The notes: generated from the letters alone by a model not told the origin. A stretch of 64,000 nucleotides of DNA from Georgfuchsia toluolica (GCF_907163265.1 NZ_CAJQUM010000001.1:558001-622000); one strand, 5' to 3'; shown: positions 20,286 to 30,598, counted from the stretch's first letter. Numbers and translations are program-made.

Positions 20286-20699
20286 ATGCCGGTTCAACCC
20301 TATCTGTTTTTCGACGGTCGCTGCGAGGAGGCGATTGAGTTCTATCGCCAGGCGCTTGGCGCCGAGGTCGAGATGCTGATGCGCTACAAAGAGAGTCCTG
20401 ATCCGATGCCGCCCGGCACGCACGCGGGCTTTGACAACAAGGTGATGCATGCGAGTCTGCACATCGGCGATGGTTCGGTCATGATGTCCGACGATTGCAT
20501 GGGCCATCCCGACTTCCAGGGTTTCTCGCTGTCGTTGCAAGCGGCCAGCGAAGCCGAAGCAAGGCAGCGCTTCGATGCGCTGTCGGCTGGCGGTAAGGTG
20601 CATATGCCGCTGGGCAAGACTTTCTATTCGCCCTGTTTCGGTATGGTGGTTGACCGCTTTGGCGTGTCGTGGATGATTATTGTGCCAGCGAAAACCTGA
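20286..20699 (+). CDS. VOC family protein (PhnB-like glyoxalase fold)
   Basis: 137 residues beginning MPVQPYLFFDGRCEEAIEFY, the standard opening of PhnB/YdcE-like vicinal-oxygen-chelate proteins. Later blocks are VMMSDDCMG, GFSLSLQA and CFGMVVDRFGVSWMI. The fold is shared with glyoxalase I and extradiol dioxygenases, but the PhnB branch has no proven reaction and often lacks a full metal site. A strong AAGGAGACAATC ribosome-binding site precedes the ATG. It is the second gene after the SRPBCC protein and probably shares its transcript. Confidence 0.85.
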   Translation: MPVQPYLFFDGRCEEAIEFYRQALGAEVEMLMRYKESPDPMPPGTHAGFDNKVMHASLHIGDGSVMMSDDCMGHPDFQGFSLSLQAASEAEARQRFDALSAGGKVHMPLGKTFYSPCFGMVVDRFGVSWMIIVPAKT

Positions 20700-20779
20700 G
20701 GCGGCGAGTGCGCTGAAATACCGCTGTCTCGCCTACCAAGTGAAAACGACATTCAAGCGCATGCGGCGCTGGGAATGGG

Positions 20780-20914
20780 TTAATCCTTGGGAACCATGAA
20801 GGGCTGCATCGTATCCTTGGAGTGTTTCTTGACATCTTTCGCAGCCTTCTTTTCCTTCTTGCTCAACGCTGGCTGCTTCTTGGTTTCCTTGTTGCTCTTC
20901 TGTACTTTGGACAT
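20780..20914 (-). CDS. Small lysine-rich protein of unknown function
   Basis: 44 residues, MSKVQKSNKETKKQPALSKK at the start, about one third lysine, with no hydrophobic segment. It ends in MQPFMVPKD. The ATG at 20914 is chosen over the one two codons upstream because AAGGAG lies 8 bases before it. Short proteins with this MSK-Q-KSNKE-KK opening are, in my recollection, widespread in betaproteobacteria without assigned function. The charge suggests contact with nucleic acid or the ribosome, which is a guess. It lies between the VOC gene (convergent) and ettA. Confidence 0.65.
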   Translation of the reverse strand: MSKVQKSNKETKKQPALSKKEKKAAKDVKKHSKDTMQPFMVPKD

Positions 20915-20993
20915 GGTCATTGCTCCTTGTTGATGGGCGGCGGCGTAATGGCGGTTTTAAGTATATGCCGCCGCACAGGAAAAGGCTGCCCGT

Positions 20994-22658
<1,665 letters not shown>

Positions 22659-22800
22659 GTGTTTTTCTGGTTGGTTCGGAAAGCGCGAAGCTTAACCGAG
22701 GTTGATGGGCGGCGGGTCGGCAATGAAACCAAAAACCTGCTTGAGTATCGCTGTGTTTGAAATCACAGGAATCGCCTATTAGCACCAATCTTTGCCTCTC

Positions 22801-22904
22801 ATCCCCGCGCAGGCGGGGATTCAGTGTCTTTGTTCACGGAACATCCCTGGATGTGTGCCCTTCAGGGTATTCCGGCTCGCCGCTCACGCTACGTCCGGAA
22901 TGAC
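22801..22904. repeat. Intergenic palindromic repeat, copy B (dRS3-like)
   Basis: ATCCCC-N8-GGGGAT (22801-22820) is followed, after a divergent middle, by ATTCCGG (22869-22875) and CCGGAAT (22895-22901), then GAC. The second hairpin is nearly identical to that of copy A at 2511-2543. Its right edge overlaps the last codons of the minus-strand response-regulator gene, which reads VIPDVA-stop out of the repeat. Confidence 0.75.
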
Positions 22905-24361
22905 TGGAGGAAATCCACGTGGGATGGCGGCAGTTTGTGTCAAATGCATATGTTGTCGCTCGATAAGCGTTTGCGCGGCGGCTTTCTGGACTTGGCGCAG
23001 CGTGTTCTCCTGCCCCGCCTTCGTGAATGCGGCCAGTAACGGCTGGAATGTCTTCAGTGTGTCGGTGCAGGTCAGCAAGCGCGCCGCATACTTGGTTGCC
23101 AGTTCGATGTCATTGATGCATAGCGCGGCACAAACTACGTCAATCCCCAATTCCGCACCAGGTTGTTCAACGGCGAAGAAGGTGGGGCGCTGGGATTCAA
23201 AATCCGCTTTCATTGACGGATCTATCACGGTGCGTACAGCGATCAGCGAAAGACGCTGTGCATGCTCCAGATCTTTCTGCTGCTCCTCCGGAATCCGGGC
23301 CAGTGTAGCCGCGGCGGCAGTGGCATCGCCTTTTTCCGCCTGTAGTCGGGCCATCGCTATCAGATCGGCCGACCCCAAAGCGCCTGGCGTGTTGGCAAGG
23401 CGGATCACGGTGTCCATTGCCTTGCGTGCGGTAACCATATCGCCGTTGGCCACTGCCGCATCAGACAGTTTCCGTTGTCGCTTCCAGTTAGCCGGATTGC
23501 GTGAGACGCCCAACTCAAGCATGCGCTGAGCCTCGGTGTAGTCACCCAGGGCGGTGCAGACCGAGGCCTGGAGATCTATGGCACTGAGATAGTCAGGGGC
23601 CACCTCGATGACTTCCTCCAACAGCGCCCGTGCGTTGTGATTGTCGGCAATTGCCGCAAGGCACCGCGCCAAGCCGGCCTTGGCCCATGGAAAGGGGCGG
23701 ATAGCGAGGATGGTTTCGTAGGCTGACCGTGCTTCGTCGATACGGTCTGCGTGGAGCAGCACCTCGGCGCGGCTGCGCATGATTTCAAATCGGTAGATGG
23801 CGCCCTCGGGTCTGGCCTGCAACGCGTCCAGCTCAGCTACGGCCGCATCGATATCATTGCTGCGCTTGTGGCCAAAGAACCTGGTGAAGAAAAGTTTCTT
23901 GCGGACCAACCGGTCGAGGCGCAGGCGCAAGGCCTCCGGCGTGAAGGGCTTGAGTATGTAGTCGTCGGGAGCCAGTTCCACGGCTGCAACCACCTGTTCA
24001 TAGGACCGCTCGGCGGTGACCATCATGAATATCGTTTCATCCGGAATCAGTTTTCCGATTCGTACTTCCTCAAGGAACTGCTGGCCATTGCGGCCTTTTC
24101 CCAGGTCATAGTCGCAGAGGATGACCGAAGGCATATGGCGGTGGGAAATCTGGTACAGAGCCTCATTCTGGCTGGCGACAAAGCCGACGGAAACACCCCC
24201 ATGGCAAGTATGGAAATACGCAAACTTTGCCGCGAAGCGGGCTGGTCGTCGATGACCAGGAAGCGCTGCTTGTCGAAGGTGATTGGGGCTTCGCTGCGCC
24301 ATCGAGTCACCGGCGGTACCGCTACCGACAGCAGGACGCCGATCTCGTTTTCGCTGGTCAT
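22884..24361 (-). pseudogene. Response regulator with C-terminal TPR-like repeats, frameshifted
   Basis: The natural start is the ATG at 24361 (MTSENEIGVLLSVAVPPVTR), and this frame reads the receiver opening RFLVIDDQPASRQSLR. After ILAMG the receiver continues in another frame with VSVGFVASQNEALYQI, VILCDYDLG, MMVTAE and DDYILKPFTPE. The break falls in a run of five C's at 24196-24200; a sixth base would restore one frame of about 492 residues. Residues after the receiver form helical repeats of TPR character (AETILAIRPFPWAKAGLARCL-like units, Ala-rich pairs). The start overlaps the kinase-like gene by 4 bases. The break could be a sequencing error, a true mutation or a phase switch. The last six codons come from a dRS3-like repeat. 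Confidence 0.75.
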
Positions 24362-24984
24362 GGCAGTTCCAGCAGGAACAGGGCACCTCCCAGTTCACCT
24401 CCATTGGCGAGCACCAGCTTGCCGCGCCGCGTCGTGCCATCGTGGGACAGGTAATTGTGCAACTGGGCAATTCGCTCGGCAATATAGAGTCCCACGCTGT
24501 GCCCGCTCGATGTCTTGTCGTCGAATCCAGGGCCGTCGTCGTTGACTTTGAACACCAGCGTGTCGTCGTGTTTGTAAATACTCAATCGAATGAGCGACCG
24601 GGCGAAACGGCCGGCGTTTTGCAAGGCATTGATCAACGTCTCCTCCACCAGTTTACGCGACAGCGGCCATTCGCCGTGGAAGCCTACCTCGGTGCTGATG
24701 CGGACGCGAGTCTGCGTTTGGCAACGGACCAGCACATCCTCAACCAGATGCGGTATGAAGACCGGAACCACCGCGGCCATGTTTTCGTACCGGAGCAGGC
24801 GATAAGCGGTAAGGGTACGGTCGAGATGGAAGGCAACCTCCAACAGCGATTTCTGTATTTCGGCCCAGTCGCAGCTATCGGTATTTTCCTTCGCCCCAAT
24901 GGCAAACAGGCGGTTCTTGGCATCGTGAATGCCCGAGGCGAGTACGTCTGCGGCGCGCAAGTGGTCGCCCATTCCGGCCCCCAT
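24358..24984 (-). CDS. Histidine-kinase-like protein (H-box plus HATPase)
   Basis: 208 residues. ASGIHDAKNRLFAIG (about residues 16-30) looks like a phospho-acceptor H-box. The ATPase domain shows an N box (ETLINALQNAGRF), a G1 box (DDGPGFD) and a G2-like GHSVGLYIAERIAQLH. No sensor or membrane segment is present, so it should be a soluble kinase paired with the following response regulator (ATGA overlap). The start is uncertain: the frame is open upstream for only 13 codons, to a TAA, without another ATG. That upstream stretch reads plausibly as coding (NITKLVNQAGNIL), so the true N-terminus may be lost or frameshifted. Confidence 0.7.
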   Translation of the reverse strand: MGAGMGDHLRAADVLASGIHDAKNRLFAIGAKENTDSCDWAEIQKSLLEVAFHLDRTLTAYRLLRYENMAAVVPVFIPHLVEDVLVRCQTQTRVRISTEVGFHGEWPLSRKLVEETLINALQNAGRFARSLIRLSIYKHDDTLVFKVNDDGPGFDDKTSSGHSVGLYIAERIAQLHNYLSHDGTTRRGKLVLANGGELGGALFLLELP

Positions 24985-25498
24985 AAGGATATTGCCAGCC
25001 TGATTGACCAGCTTGGTAATGTTCCATTAACGACACACCCAAGCCAGACTTGAATCCGGCAACGCTATCTTGCTTTGTTGGCGCAAAAGGCGGTTGTTCT
25101 CGCCGGGCAGGAGCGACTACATGGCGGCCAAACAACGCGCCTGCAAGATGGCCGGTGTGCCGCCGGAGAGATAGTGGGTTCAACGGCAGCGTGACAAGGA
25201 CGCTTTCTCGACCATTCGGAGACTTGGAAATGGCGTCGAACGGCAGGTTATATTTACGCTACGTCGGGATCGTGCCCATTGCCGACACTGGTCTAAAATA
25301 AAAGCAGACCTTCGCACCAAACCCCAAGTCTTACGAAGCCTTTGTTGGTTATGCTAGTGTATTTTTCCGCTTGGAGTTGATGACGATTACTCCAGTACGG
25401 TAATTGGGTACTTTGCAGCTGCTGGGATATATTTTCCTGGCGTCGTCCCGGGCAATTGGAAAGCCATTGAGCCTGTTAGACATTATGGGAGCATTTAA
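24985..25498. other. Intergenic region upstream of the kinase and the dehalogenase-like gene
   Basis: These 514 bases separate two divergent genes. The left half is GC-rich and the right half (from about 25300) is AT-richer, matching the gene that follows. Open frames here have no ribosome-binding sites or recognisable motifs. The promoter of the dehalogenase-like gene must lie in the right half. Confidence 0.5.
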
Positions 25499-26182
25499 AT
25501 GCGCGGAATTAATCTTGTGGGGATGCGAGTATTAATTACTCAGTCCCAAGAGTTTATGGGACCGGCGTTGTGCGACTGTTTTCGAGATTTTGGTGCGGAG
25601 GTTATCGCTGACTCAAGTCTGCTGACCGAGCAGGGCCAGCCTCAGCAGCTTATTGCATCCGCAGGACGCATCGACGCACTAGTGCTGAATCTTTCGACTC
25701 CAGCTCCGAGTACACCAGTAGAACAGGTGGGTGAGGATGAATGGCAAGGCGTCTTCAATACTATGGTAAATCCTATGCAACAGATGGTGAAGGCGGTATT
25801 ACCACAAATGCTTGAACGCAAATCAGGCAAGATACTGTTAATGGGTAGTGCCTCCGCTCTCAAAGGAATGCCTAACCGTTCTAGCTATGCTGCAGCCCGA
25901 GGCGCACAACTTTCCTATATCCAGGCCGTTGGCGTAGAAGTTGCCCGCTATGGCATACAAATTAATGCGATTGCCCAAAACTTTGTCGAAAATCCAACTT
26001 ATTTCCCGTTAGAAGTTCAGTTGCTTCCAGCATTCAAAGAAAGGCTTAAGTGGCAAGTTCCGCTTGGACGCCTAGTTACCCCCTATGAGGATGCAGCATT
26101 TGCTGCATATTTATGCAGCGATGCTGCCAACTGCTTTGTAGGACAGGTTTTTCCAATGAGCGGGGGTTGGGTTACGCGCTAA
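25499..26182 (+). CDS. Putative halohydrin dehalogenase (SDR-derived)
   Basis: 227 residues of short-chain dehydrogenase fold, but without the glycine-rich NAD(P) motif. Instead it has T14-x4-F19-x-G21 (TQSQEFMG), the nucleophile-pocket signature of halohydrin dehalogenases. The catalytic set is S117-x12-Y130-x3-R134 (Arg replacing the SDR Lys), again as in HheC. NFVENPTYFP (161-170) corresponds to the halide-binding loop, and VGQVFPMSGGW closes the domain. Such enzymes convert vicinal haloalcohols to epoxides and accept anions in reverse. GGAG precedes the ATG by 7 bases. Codon use is more AT-rich than the surroundings, which suggests acquisition. Activity is inferred only; an inactive SDR relative is the alternative. 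Confidence 0.75.
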   Translation: MRGINLVGMRVLITQSQEFMGPALCDCFRDFGAEVIADSSLLTEQGQPQQLIASAGRIDALVLNLSTPAPSTPVEQVGEDEWQGVFNTMVNPMQQMVKAVLPQMLERKSGKILLMGSASALKGMPNRSSYAAARGAQLSYIQAVGVEVARYGIQINAIAQNFVENPTYFPLEVQLLPAFKERLKWQVPLGRLVTPYEDAAFAAYLCSDAANCFVGQVFPMSGGWVTR

Positions 26183-26402
26183 TGGCCGTTTCATAGCAAC
26201 GAATGCCGTGGGTGACTGGTATGAAGAAAAAATCTCACTGTCTGGTCGTGGCTGATTGTACTCATTCGGCAATACGTTTGGAAAGCGGTCAATCGAGGAA
26301 GTTATCGCCGAGCCGATGACCGTCGCCCTTGGCCGAAGCAGCCTTTCGCTTGGTTCGTCGATAATCGCTACCATGGCGTCTCCAGGAGCGAGGTAATACG
26401 GA

Positions 26403-26855
26403 ATGAGAGTGGTCGTGCAGCGTGTCAAGCAGGCAAGCGTGAGTGTCGAAGACGGAGTTATCGGGCAGATCGGAGTCGGTCTGCTGGTGCTGGCCGGATT
26501 CGAGGCGGCGGACCAGCCCGCCGATGCGCACTGGATGGCGCAGAAACTGGTGAAGCTGCGGGTGTTTTCCGATGAGCAGGACGTAATGAATTGTAGCGTT
26601 GCCGACATCGGCGGCGACATTCTCGCCGTTTCCCAATTCACGCTGTATGCCTCGACCAAAAAAGGCAACCGACCTTCCTGGGGCCGGGCAGCCGCAGGCG
26701 ACATCTCGCGTCCCTTGTTCGATGCTTTCGTCGATCAGGTCTCGCTGGCGCTGGGCCGGCCGGTCCCGACCGGAGCCTTCGGCGCCAACATGCAGGTGAG
26801 CCTGGTCAATGACGGGCCGGTGACCATCGCCATCGATTCGCGTAATCCGGAGTAG
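26403..26855 (+). CDS. dtd: D-aminoacyl-tRNA deacylase
   Basis: 150 residues starting [15 protein letters not shown], the standard Dtd opening. The active-site motif SQFTLYA (about residues 77-83) and the C-terminal NDGPVT motif carrying the cis Gly-Pro are both present. Dtd hydrolyses D-amino acids (and glycine mischarged on tRNA-Ala) from tRNAs, a proofreading step in the cytoplasm. It is preceded by about 220 bases without a gene and followed by a convergent unit of unknown and ACT-domain genes. Confidence 0.95.
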   Translation: MRVVVQRVKQASVSVEDGVIGQIGVGLLVLAGFEAADQPADAHWMAQKLVKLRVFSDEQDVMNCSVADIGGDILAVSQFTLYASTKKGNRPSWGRAAAGDISRPLFDAFVDQVSLALGRPVPTGAFGANMQVSLVNDGPVTIAIDSRNPE

Positions 26856-26907
26856 GACGTGCAGTTCGTGTCGCTCGTCATGACACCTTGATGGATGCGT
26901 TACAAAT

Positions 26908-27483
26908 TTATTTCGGATCAGGGGCGGGCTGCGGGTCGGCGATGAAACCGAAACGCGCCGGGATATCGCTGCTGCGCACTGGCGCCAGCGGCAGGTGCAG
27001 CGCTTGCCAATCCAGCGTGAGCGGTACGCGTTCTCTCGACATGACAAACACGAGCGCCTCTTCGCCGGCAGTTTTGCCTGCCGGATCGTGGAGGGCGTCG
27101 AGCAGGGCGGGCAGGTCGTGATCTTCGACCAGGCTGATGCCGCGCTCGAAAGCGATCAGCAGATTGCCGGATTCGTCGAGCAGCGCGGCACTGGCCGCTT
27201 GAATGGCCTGTCCAGTGTGAGTGGTCAGCATTTGTTGTTCGCCGATGCGCAATATCCAGGGTGTGTAATCCAGCTTCACATAGACGCGTTGCGGACCGTT
27301 CTGGAAGAACCACGCGCCGTGTTCATCGCTTGCGTAATTCCGGCCGATGAACTCTGTGATGTGCGGATTGGTGATCGGACTGCCTTGCAGGCGCCACTGG
27401 CCGCGCCGGTCGAGCGAAAGCCAGCCGTAAACGTGGGGCACATTCGGCCAGCGTGCAAGCGCCGCAATAGCCGGGTCAGCCAC
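26908..27483 (-). CDS. Conserved hypothetical protein
   Basis: 191 residues, soluble, with no signal peptide. The N-terminal part YGWLSLDRRGQWRLQGSPIT followed by YVKLDYTPWILRIG resembles the D-x-x-G-x-W-x-x-x-G-x-P-I style of DUF1285-like proteins, but I am not certain of the family. Tryptophan-rich beta segments dominate. The start lies 3 bases after the stop of the GcvR-like gene, so the two form one unit. No function is assigned. Confidence 0.65.
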   Translation of the reverse strand: MADPAIAALARWPNVPHVYGWLSLDRRGQWRLQGSPITNPHITEFIGRNYASDEHGAWFFQNGPQRVYVKLDYTPWILRIGEQQMLTTHTGQAIQAASAALLDESGNLLIAFERGISLVEDHDLPALLDALHDPAGKTAGEEALVFVMSRERVPLTLDWQALHLPLAPVRSSDIPARFGFIADPQPAPDPK

Positions 27484-27486
27484 GAC

Positions 27487-28002
27487 TCAGAGGGTTTCGA
27501 CGATGGAAATATCCACCATCAGATCGTCGGAAAGGTTTTCCAGTTCAGCCTTGAGTGCCCGTGCGTCGAGGGTGGGTGAAGCGCGCAGTTCGGCGTTAGC
27601 GTGGAACAGGGTCTCCGCCGACATGGGGGCGCTGGCAGTGTAGGTGGTCAGCTTTTCGACATTCACCGTATGCCGCGCGAGTACTTGCGTTACCTCCCTG
27701 ACGATGCCGATGCGGTCGTGTCCCACCAGCGACAGCAGCAAGGTGCGGCCTTCTGCTTTGGTATCGACGCATGATGTGGCTGTAGTGATCTGGAGATCGG
27801 CGAGGCCACACAGGGCGGCTTGCAGCAGCGCGGCCTGGAAATCGGGAAGTGCGACGCGCACAATGCCGGCGAATTGCCCGGCCAGATGCGACATCGAGGC
27901 CTCCAGCCAGTTGCCCTGGTGTTTGCTGATGACGGTAGAGAGTTCTTCGACCAGGCCAGGGCGGTCGTTGCCGATGACAGTAAGGACAAGATTGGTAGAC
28001 AT
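27487..28002 (-). CDS. gcvR: GcvR-like protein with two ACT domains
   Basis: 171 residues consisting of two ACT domains. The first begins LVLTVIGNDRPGLVEELSTVI, the second LLSLVGHDRIGIVREVTQVL. This is the arrangement of E. coli GcvR, which holds back the activator GcvA to repress the glycine cleavage system when glycine is scarce. Neither gcvA nor gcvTHP is in the window, so the regulatory target is an inference from the family. It is co-directional with, and 3 bases from, the following hypothetical gene. Confidence 0.75.
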   Translation of the reverse strand: MSTNLVLTVIGNDRPGLVEELSTVISKHQGNWLEASMSHLAGQFAGIVRVALPDFQAALLQAALCGLADLQITTATSCVDTKAEGRTLLLSLVGHDRIGIVREVTQVLARHTVNVEKLTTYTASAPMSAETLFHANAELRASPTLDARALKAELENLSDDLMVDISIVETL

Positions 28003-28076
28003 GGCGGCTTCACACGAGGCAATTATGAATAAGCCGGCATTCTAACGGCACTGCATATCGACGCAGTGCGAAAAAC

Positions 28077-28119
28077 ACGCTACGGGCGCAGGTTGGGGGG
28101 AGGGGGGCGCCCGTAGCGT
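28077..28119 (-). terminator. Rho-independent terminator of the bactofilin gene
   Basis: Thirteen-base perfect arms ACGCTACGGGCGC (28077-28089) and GCGCCCGTAGCGT (28107-28119) lie directly after the bactofilin stop. On the minus strand they are followed by GTTTTT. The loop is almost pure C on the transcript (G on the plus strand). Confidence 0.8.
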
Positions 28120-28129
28120 TAGGGGAAAA

Positions 28130-28693
28130 CTATACCGCCGAGATGACGGGTTTCGGTTTGATGGCGGTCTGCATCGATGCCGCGTTCGCAGCAATTGCCT
28201 GCACGTCGCCGGAGATCTGGCCGCCTTCTTCGATAAGTATCTTGCCGTAGCGGATCTTGCCATTGACATGGCCGCCGGCATGGATGAACAACTGGTCTCG
28301 CGCAGTCAATTCGCCGTCGAAACGGCCGCGGATTTCTGCCGTATCGACGCCGACAGTACCCTCGAACGATCCCTGTTCAGCGATGCGAATGATGCGGCTG
28401 TCGAGCGTGGCTTCGACGCGGCCCTCGACGATCAGGGTGTCGCAGTCGTTGATCTCTGCGCCTTTGAGTTTGACGTCAGGGCCAACGATGAGTCGATTGC
28501 CGATGGAATTGTCGCTGTCGCTGGCTGCCTTGGCTGGCTTGGCCGGTTCGGCCGGTTCGGCCAGCTTGGCCGGTGTTGCTGGTGCAACTGCGCTAGAGGT
28601 TTGTGGCGCGGGGGCGGCTGGTTTGTTGAGATTGGGGTAACGCGCGTCGCGCGCTGAATCAGCACTCTTGCCGAAGCTGGAACTCTTGAACAT
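28130..28693 (-). CDS. Bactofilin (polymer-forming cytoskeletal protein)
   Basis: 187 residues. A disordered Ala/Pro-rich N-terminus (about 1-60, with PAKLAEPAEPAKPAKA repeats) is followed by the bactofilin beta-helix. That begins near NRLIVGPDVKLKGAEIND and continues through the regular VEGRVEATL, GSFEGTVGV, EIRGRFDGELTA and GHVNGKIRYG turns. Bactofilins polymerise without nucleotide into filaments that organise cell-wall synthesis or appendages. No lytic peptidase (M23) gene, a frequent neighbour of bactofilins, is adjacent. It is monocistronic with its own terminator. Confidence 0.9.
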   Translation of the reverse strand: MFKSSSFGKSADSARDARYPNLNKPAAPAPQTSSAVAPATPAKLAEPAEPAKPAKAASDSDNSIGNRLIVGPDVKLKGAEINDCDTLIVEGRVEATLDSRIIRIAEQGSFEGTVGVDTAEIRGRFDGELTARDQLFIHAGGHVNGKIRYGKILIEEGGQISGDVQAIAANAASMQTAIKPKPVISAV

Positions 28694-29146
28694 GGGTTGT
28701 CCTCGCTGAAATCCTTTGCGGCGCTACATGGCCGATCCGGATGCAGGCCTTGGCGCAAGCCCCGTGCCTGTTGCGACTTAATGCCAAATAGCGTTTCTGA
28801 TTCAAGCAGATAGTGGCAACTGTCGGCGCATTGTAGTTGCGTTGCAGCTTCCTGTTTGTCGCCACATCACGACATTGTGCTGTGGCGCTTGTCTCAACCG
28901 CCTGATTCGCAGCGCTATCAGCTGTCGTTGTTTGCAGACAGAATTTGGTTCACGAAAAAATGATCGTCGCGACAAATTTCGCACGGATATGGAAGGGCTG
29001 TTTTGCCCAACGCTCGTCTAATGTGAGCATTTTTTCAAGCCAAACGAGAACCATCAACCTCAAATTATTTTGGGCCACGACATTTCCGAACGTCCGTTAT
29101 ACTAAAACTATAAGCATTAATTCGAATTCCCGGAGGAGAGAGTGTC
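28694..29146. other. Intergenic region between divergent bactofilin and CBS genes
   Basis: These 453 bases contain no convincing gene. A hairpin-capable stretch, CGCCACA (28860-28866) and TGTGGCG (28881-28887), is present. The right third is AT-rich and should contain the CBS-gene promoter; GGAGGAGAG just before 29147 is its ribosome-binding site. Confidence 0.5.
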
Positions 29147-29581
29147 ATGTTCGAGCAATTGGTTAAAGATTTTATGGACCCGAAGAAGGTTCTTACGCTT
29201 CCGCCCGAGGCCACCGTTAGTGAAGCCGCGGTATTGATGGCCAAGAAGAAAACCGGGGCGGTGATGGTCGTCGTAGAAGAGCGCCTGGTTGGAATCTTTA
29301 CCGAGCGCGATGCGTTATTTCGAGTTGTCGCACGCGAGCTGGATCCCGTTACCACGCGATTGTCCGAGGTGATGACCGCCGATCCAAAGACCGTCGGCCC
29401 CAAAATGACTTACGGTTTTGCGCTCGTGATGATGCAGGAAAATGGCTTCCGGCATGCGCCGGTCGTCGAAAATGGCAAACCGATCGGCATAGTCGGCTCG
29501 CGCAATGCATTCGATCCCGAACTGGAAGAATTCGCGGCGGAAGCACATCGGCGCGAATACATCCGCCAGAGTTATAAGTAA
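29147..29581 (+). CDS. CBS-domain protein
   Basis: 144 residues made of a pair of CBS motifs. The first begins VKDFMDPKKVLTLPPEATVSEA and ends VGIFTERDALFRV; the second begins LSEVMTADPKTVGPKMTYG and ends PIGIVGSRNAFDP. Stand-alone CBS pairs (Bateman modules) bind adenosine nucleotides and regulate partner proteins in the cytoplasm. The partner is unknown. It has a strong ribosome-binding site (GGAGGAGAG) and is monocistronic. Confidence 0.85.
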   Translation: MFEQLVKDFMDPKKVLTLPPEATVSEAAVLMAKKKTGAVMVVVEERLVGIFTERDALFRVVARELDPVTTRLSEVMTADPKTVGPKMTYGFALVMMQENGFRHAPVVENGKPIGIVGSRNAFDPELEEFAAEAHRREYIRQSYK

Positions 29582-29784
29582 ATAAAACGATATCGCATAT
29601 TCCGGGGAAAGCCGCCTCAGATGTAACTTCGCGTGTACTTCCCTCGACAAAGACAGCATTGGCCTTCCACGCGATGACGCAGCGGCTTTGGTGAGGGGGC
29701 TGATGGTTACAGGCGAAATTGGTGACGAGGCTAATGTGCCAATGCAGTAATCTGCTGCTGATCAATTATCGGTAGAAGCCACAA

Positions 29785-30411
29785 ATGCCATTGATCGAAA
29801 CCACAGCAGCGTTCTTCGGGTTATCCCTCCTCCTCGGATTTTCACCCGGTCCAGACAACCTCTATGTTTTCATGCAGTCGGTAGCGAACGGACGTAAAGC
29901 CGGGCTGTTCGTTGTTTTAGGGCTATGTACTGGACTGGTAATTCAAACCGCCGCTGTCACGCTTGGTCTTGCCGCTGTGTTTGCAGCCTCAGTCTCGGCC
30001 TTCGTTGTCCTCAAGTATGTAGGGGCAGCGTATCTGGCATACCTTGCATGGCAAGCATATCGGGCACCAGACTGCAATCCTGCTCAAGGTACTGTTCAGT
30101 CTCTACCGTATAAAACGCTGTACCTCAGAGGTATCCTCATGAACCTCACAAACCCGAAGGTGGTGGTGTTTTTTCTCGCCTTCCTGCCTCAGTTCGTCGA
30201 TCCAAAGCTAGGTTCGGTCGCTCTGCAATTGTCCTGGTTTGGATTCGTCTTAATTATCGCAACACTCCTATCATTCGGAACCATCACCTACATGGCGGCG
30301 ATCTTTGGGAAATTGCTTGGAAGTTCGACGATTGCACAGCGCCTTATGAATCGCATTACTGCTCTTGTGTTCGTAAGCCTTGCGCTGCGTTTGGCACTTT
30401 CTGAGCGCTGA
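29785..30411 (+). CDS. LysE/RhtB-family amino-acid exporter
   Basis: 208 residues with six predicted membrane helices. The family motif GFSPGPDNLYVFMQS is in the first loop, AAYLAYLAWQAYR in the third helix region, and NLTNPKVVVFFLAFLPQFVDP in the middle. These proteins export amino acids such as homoserine, threonine or lysine by proton antiport; the substrate is not predictable here. The next feature downstream is the minus-strand tRNA-Ser. Base composition is a little lower in GC than average. Confidence 0.88.
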   Translation: MPLIETTAAFFGLSLLLGFSPGPDNLYVFMQSVANGRKAGLFVVLGLCTGLVIQTAAVTLGLAAVFAASVSAFVVLKYVGAAYLAYLAWQAYRAPDCNPAQGTVQSLPYKTLYLRGILMNLTNPKVVVFFLAFLPQFVDPKLGSVALQLSWFGFVLIIATLLSFGTITYMAAIFGKLLGSSTIAQRLMNRITALVFVSLALRLALSER

Positions 30412-30508
30412 CCGGCTTTAACAGGACGATGCCAAACCACGTTGGACAACTGAAACTGTGCATCCCCTGTATTTAAGCGGTTCTCCAGGACTTCATTGGA
30501 CATCGTTC

Positions 30509-30598
30509 TGGCGGAGGCGGTGAGATTCGAACTCACGAACGCCTTGCGACGTTGCCGGTTTTCAAGACCGGTGCATTCAACCACTCTGCCACACCTCC
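30509..30598 (-). tRNA. tRNA-Ser (anticodon TGA)
   Basis: The minus strand gives a 90-base class II tRNA. The 7-base acceptor stem GGAGGTG pairs with CGCCTCC, the anticodon loop is CTTGAAA on a CCGGT/ACCGG stem, and there is a long variable arm (AACGTCGCAAGGCGTT). The T loop is TTCGAAT. Discriminator G and an encoded CCA follow. TGA reads UCA/UCG serine codons. Confidence 0.95.

Noticed and set aside
25050-25301. Plus-strand frame in the gap before the dehalogenase-like gene
   Set aside because: Arg/Pro-rich shadow translation with no start site or family resemblance.
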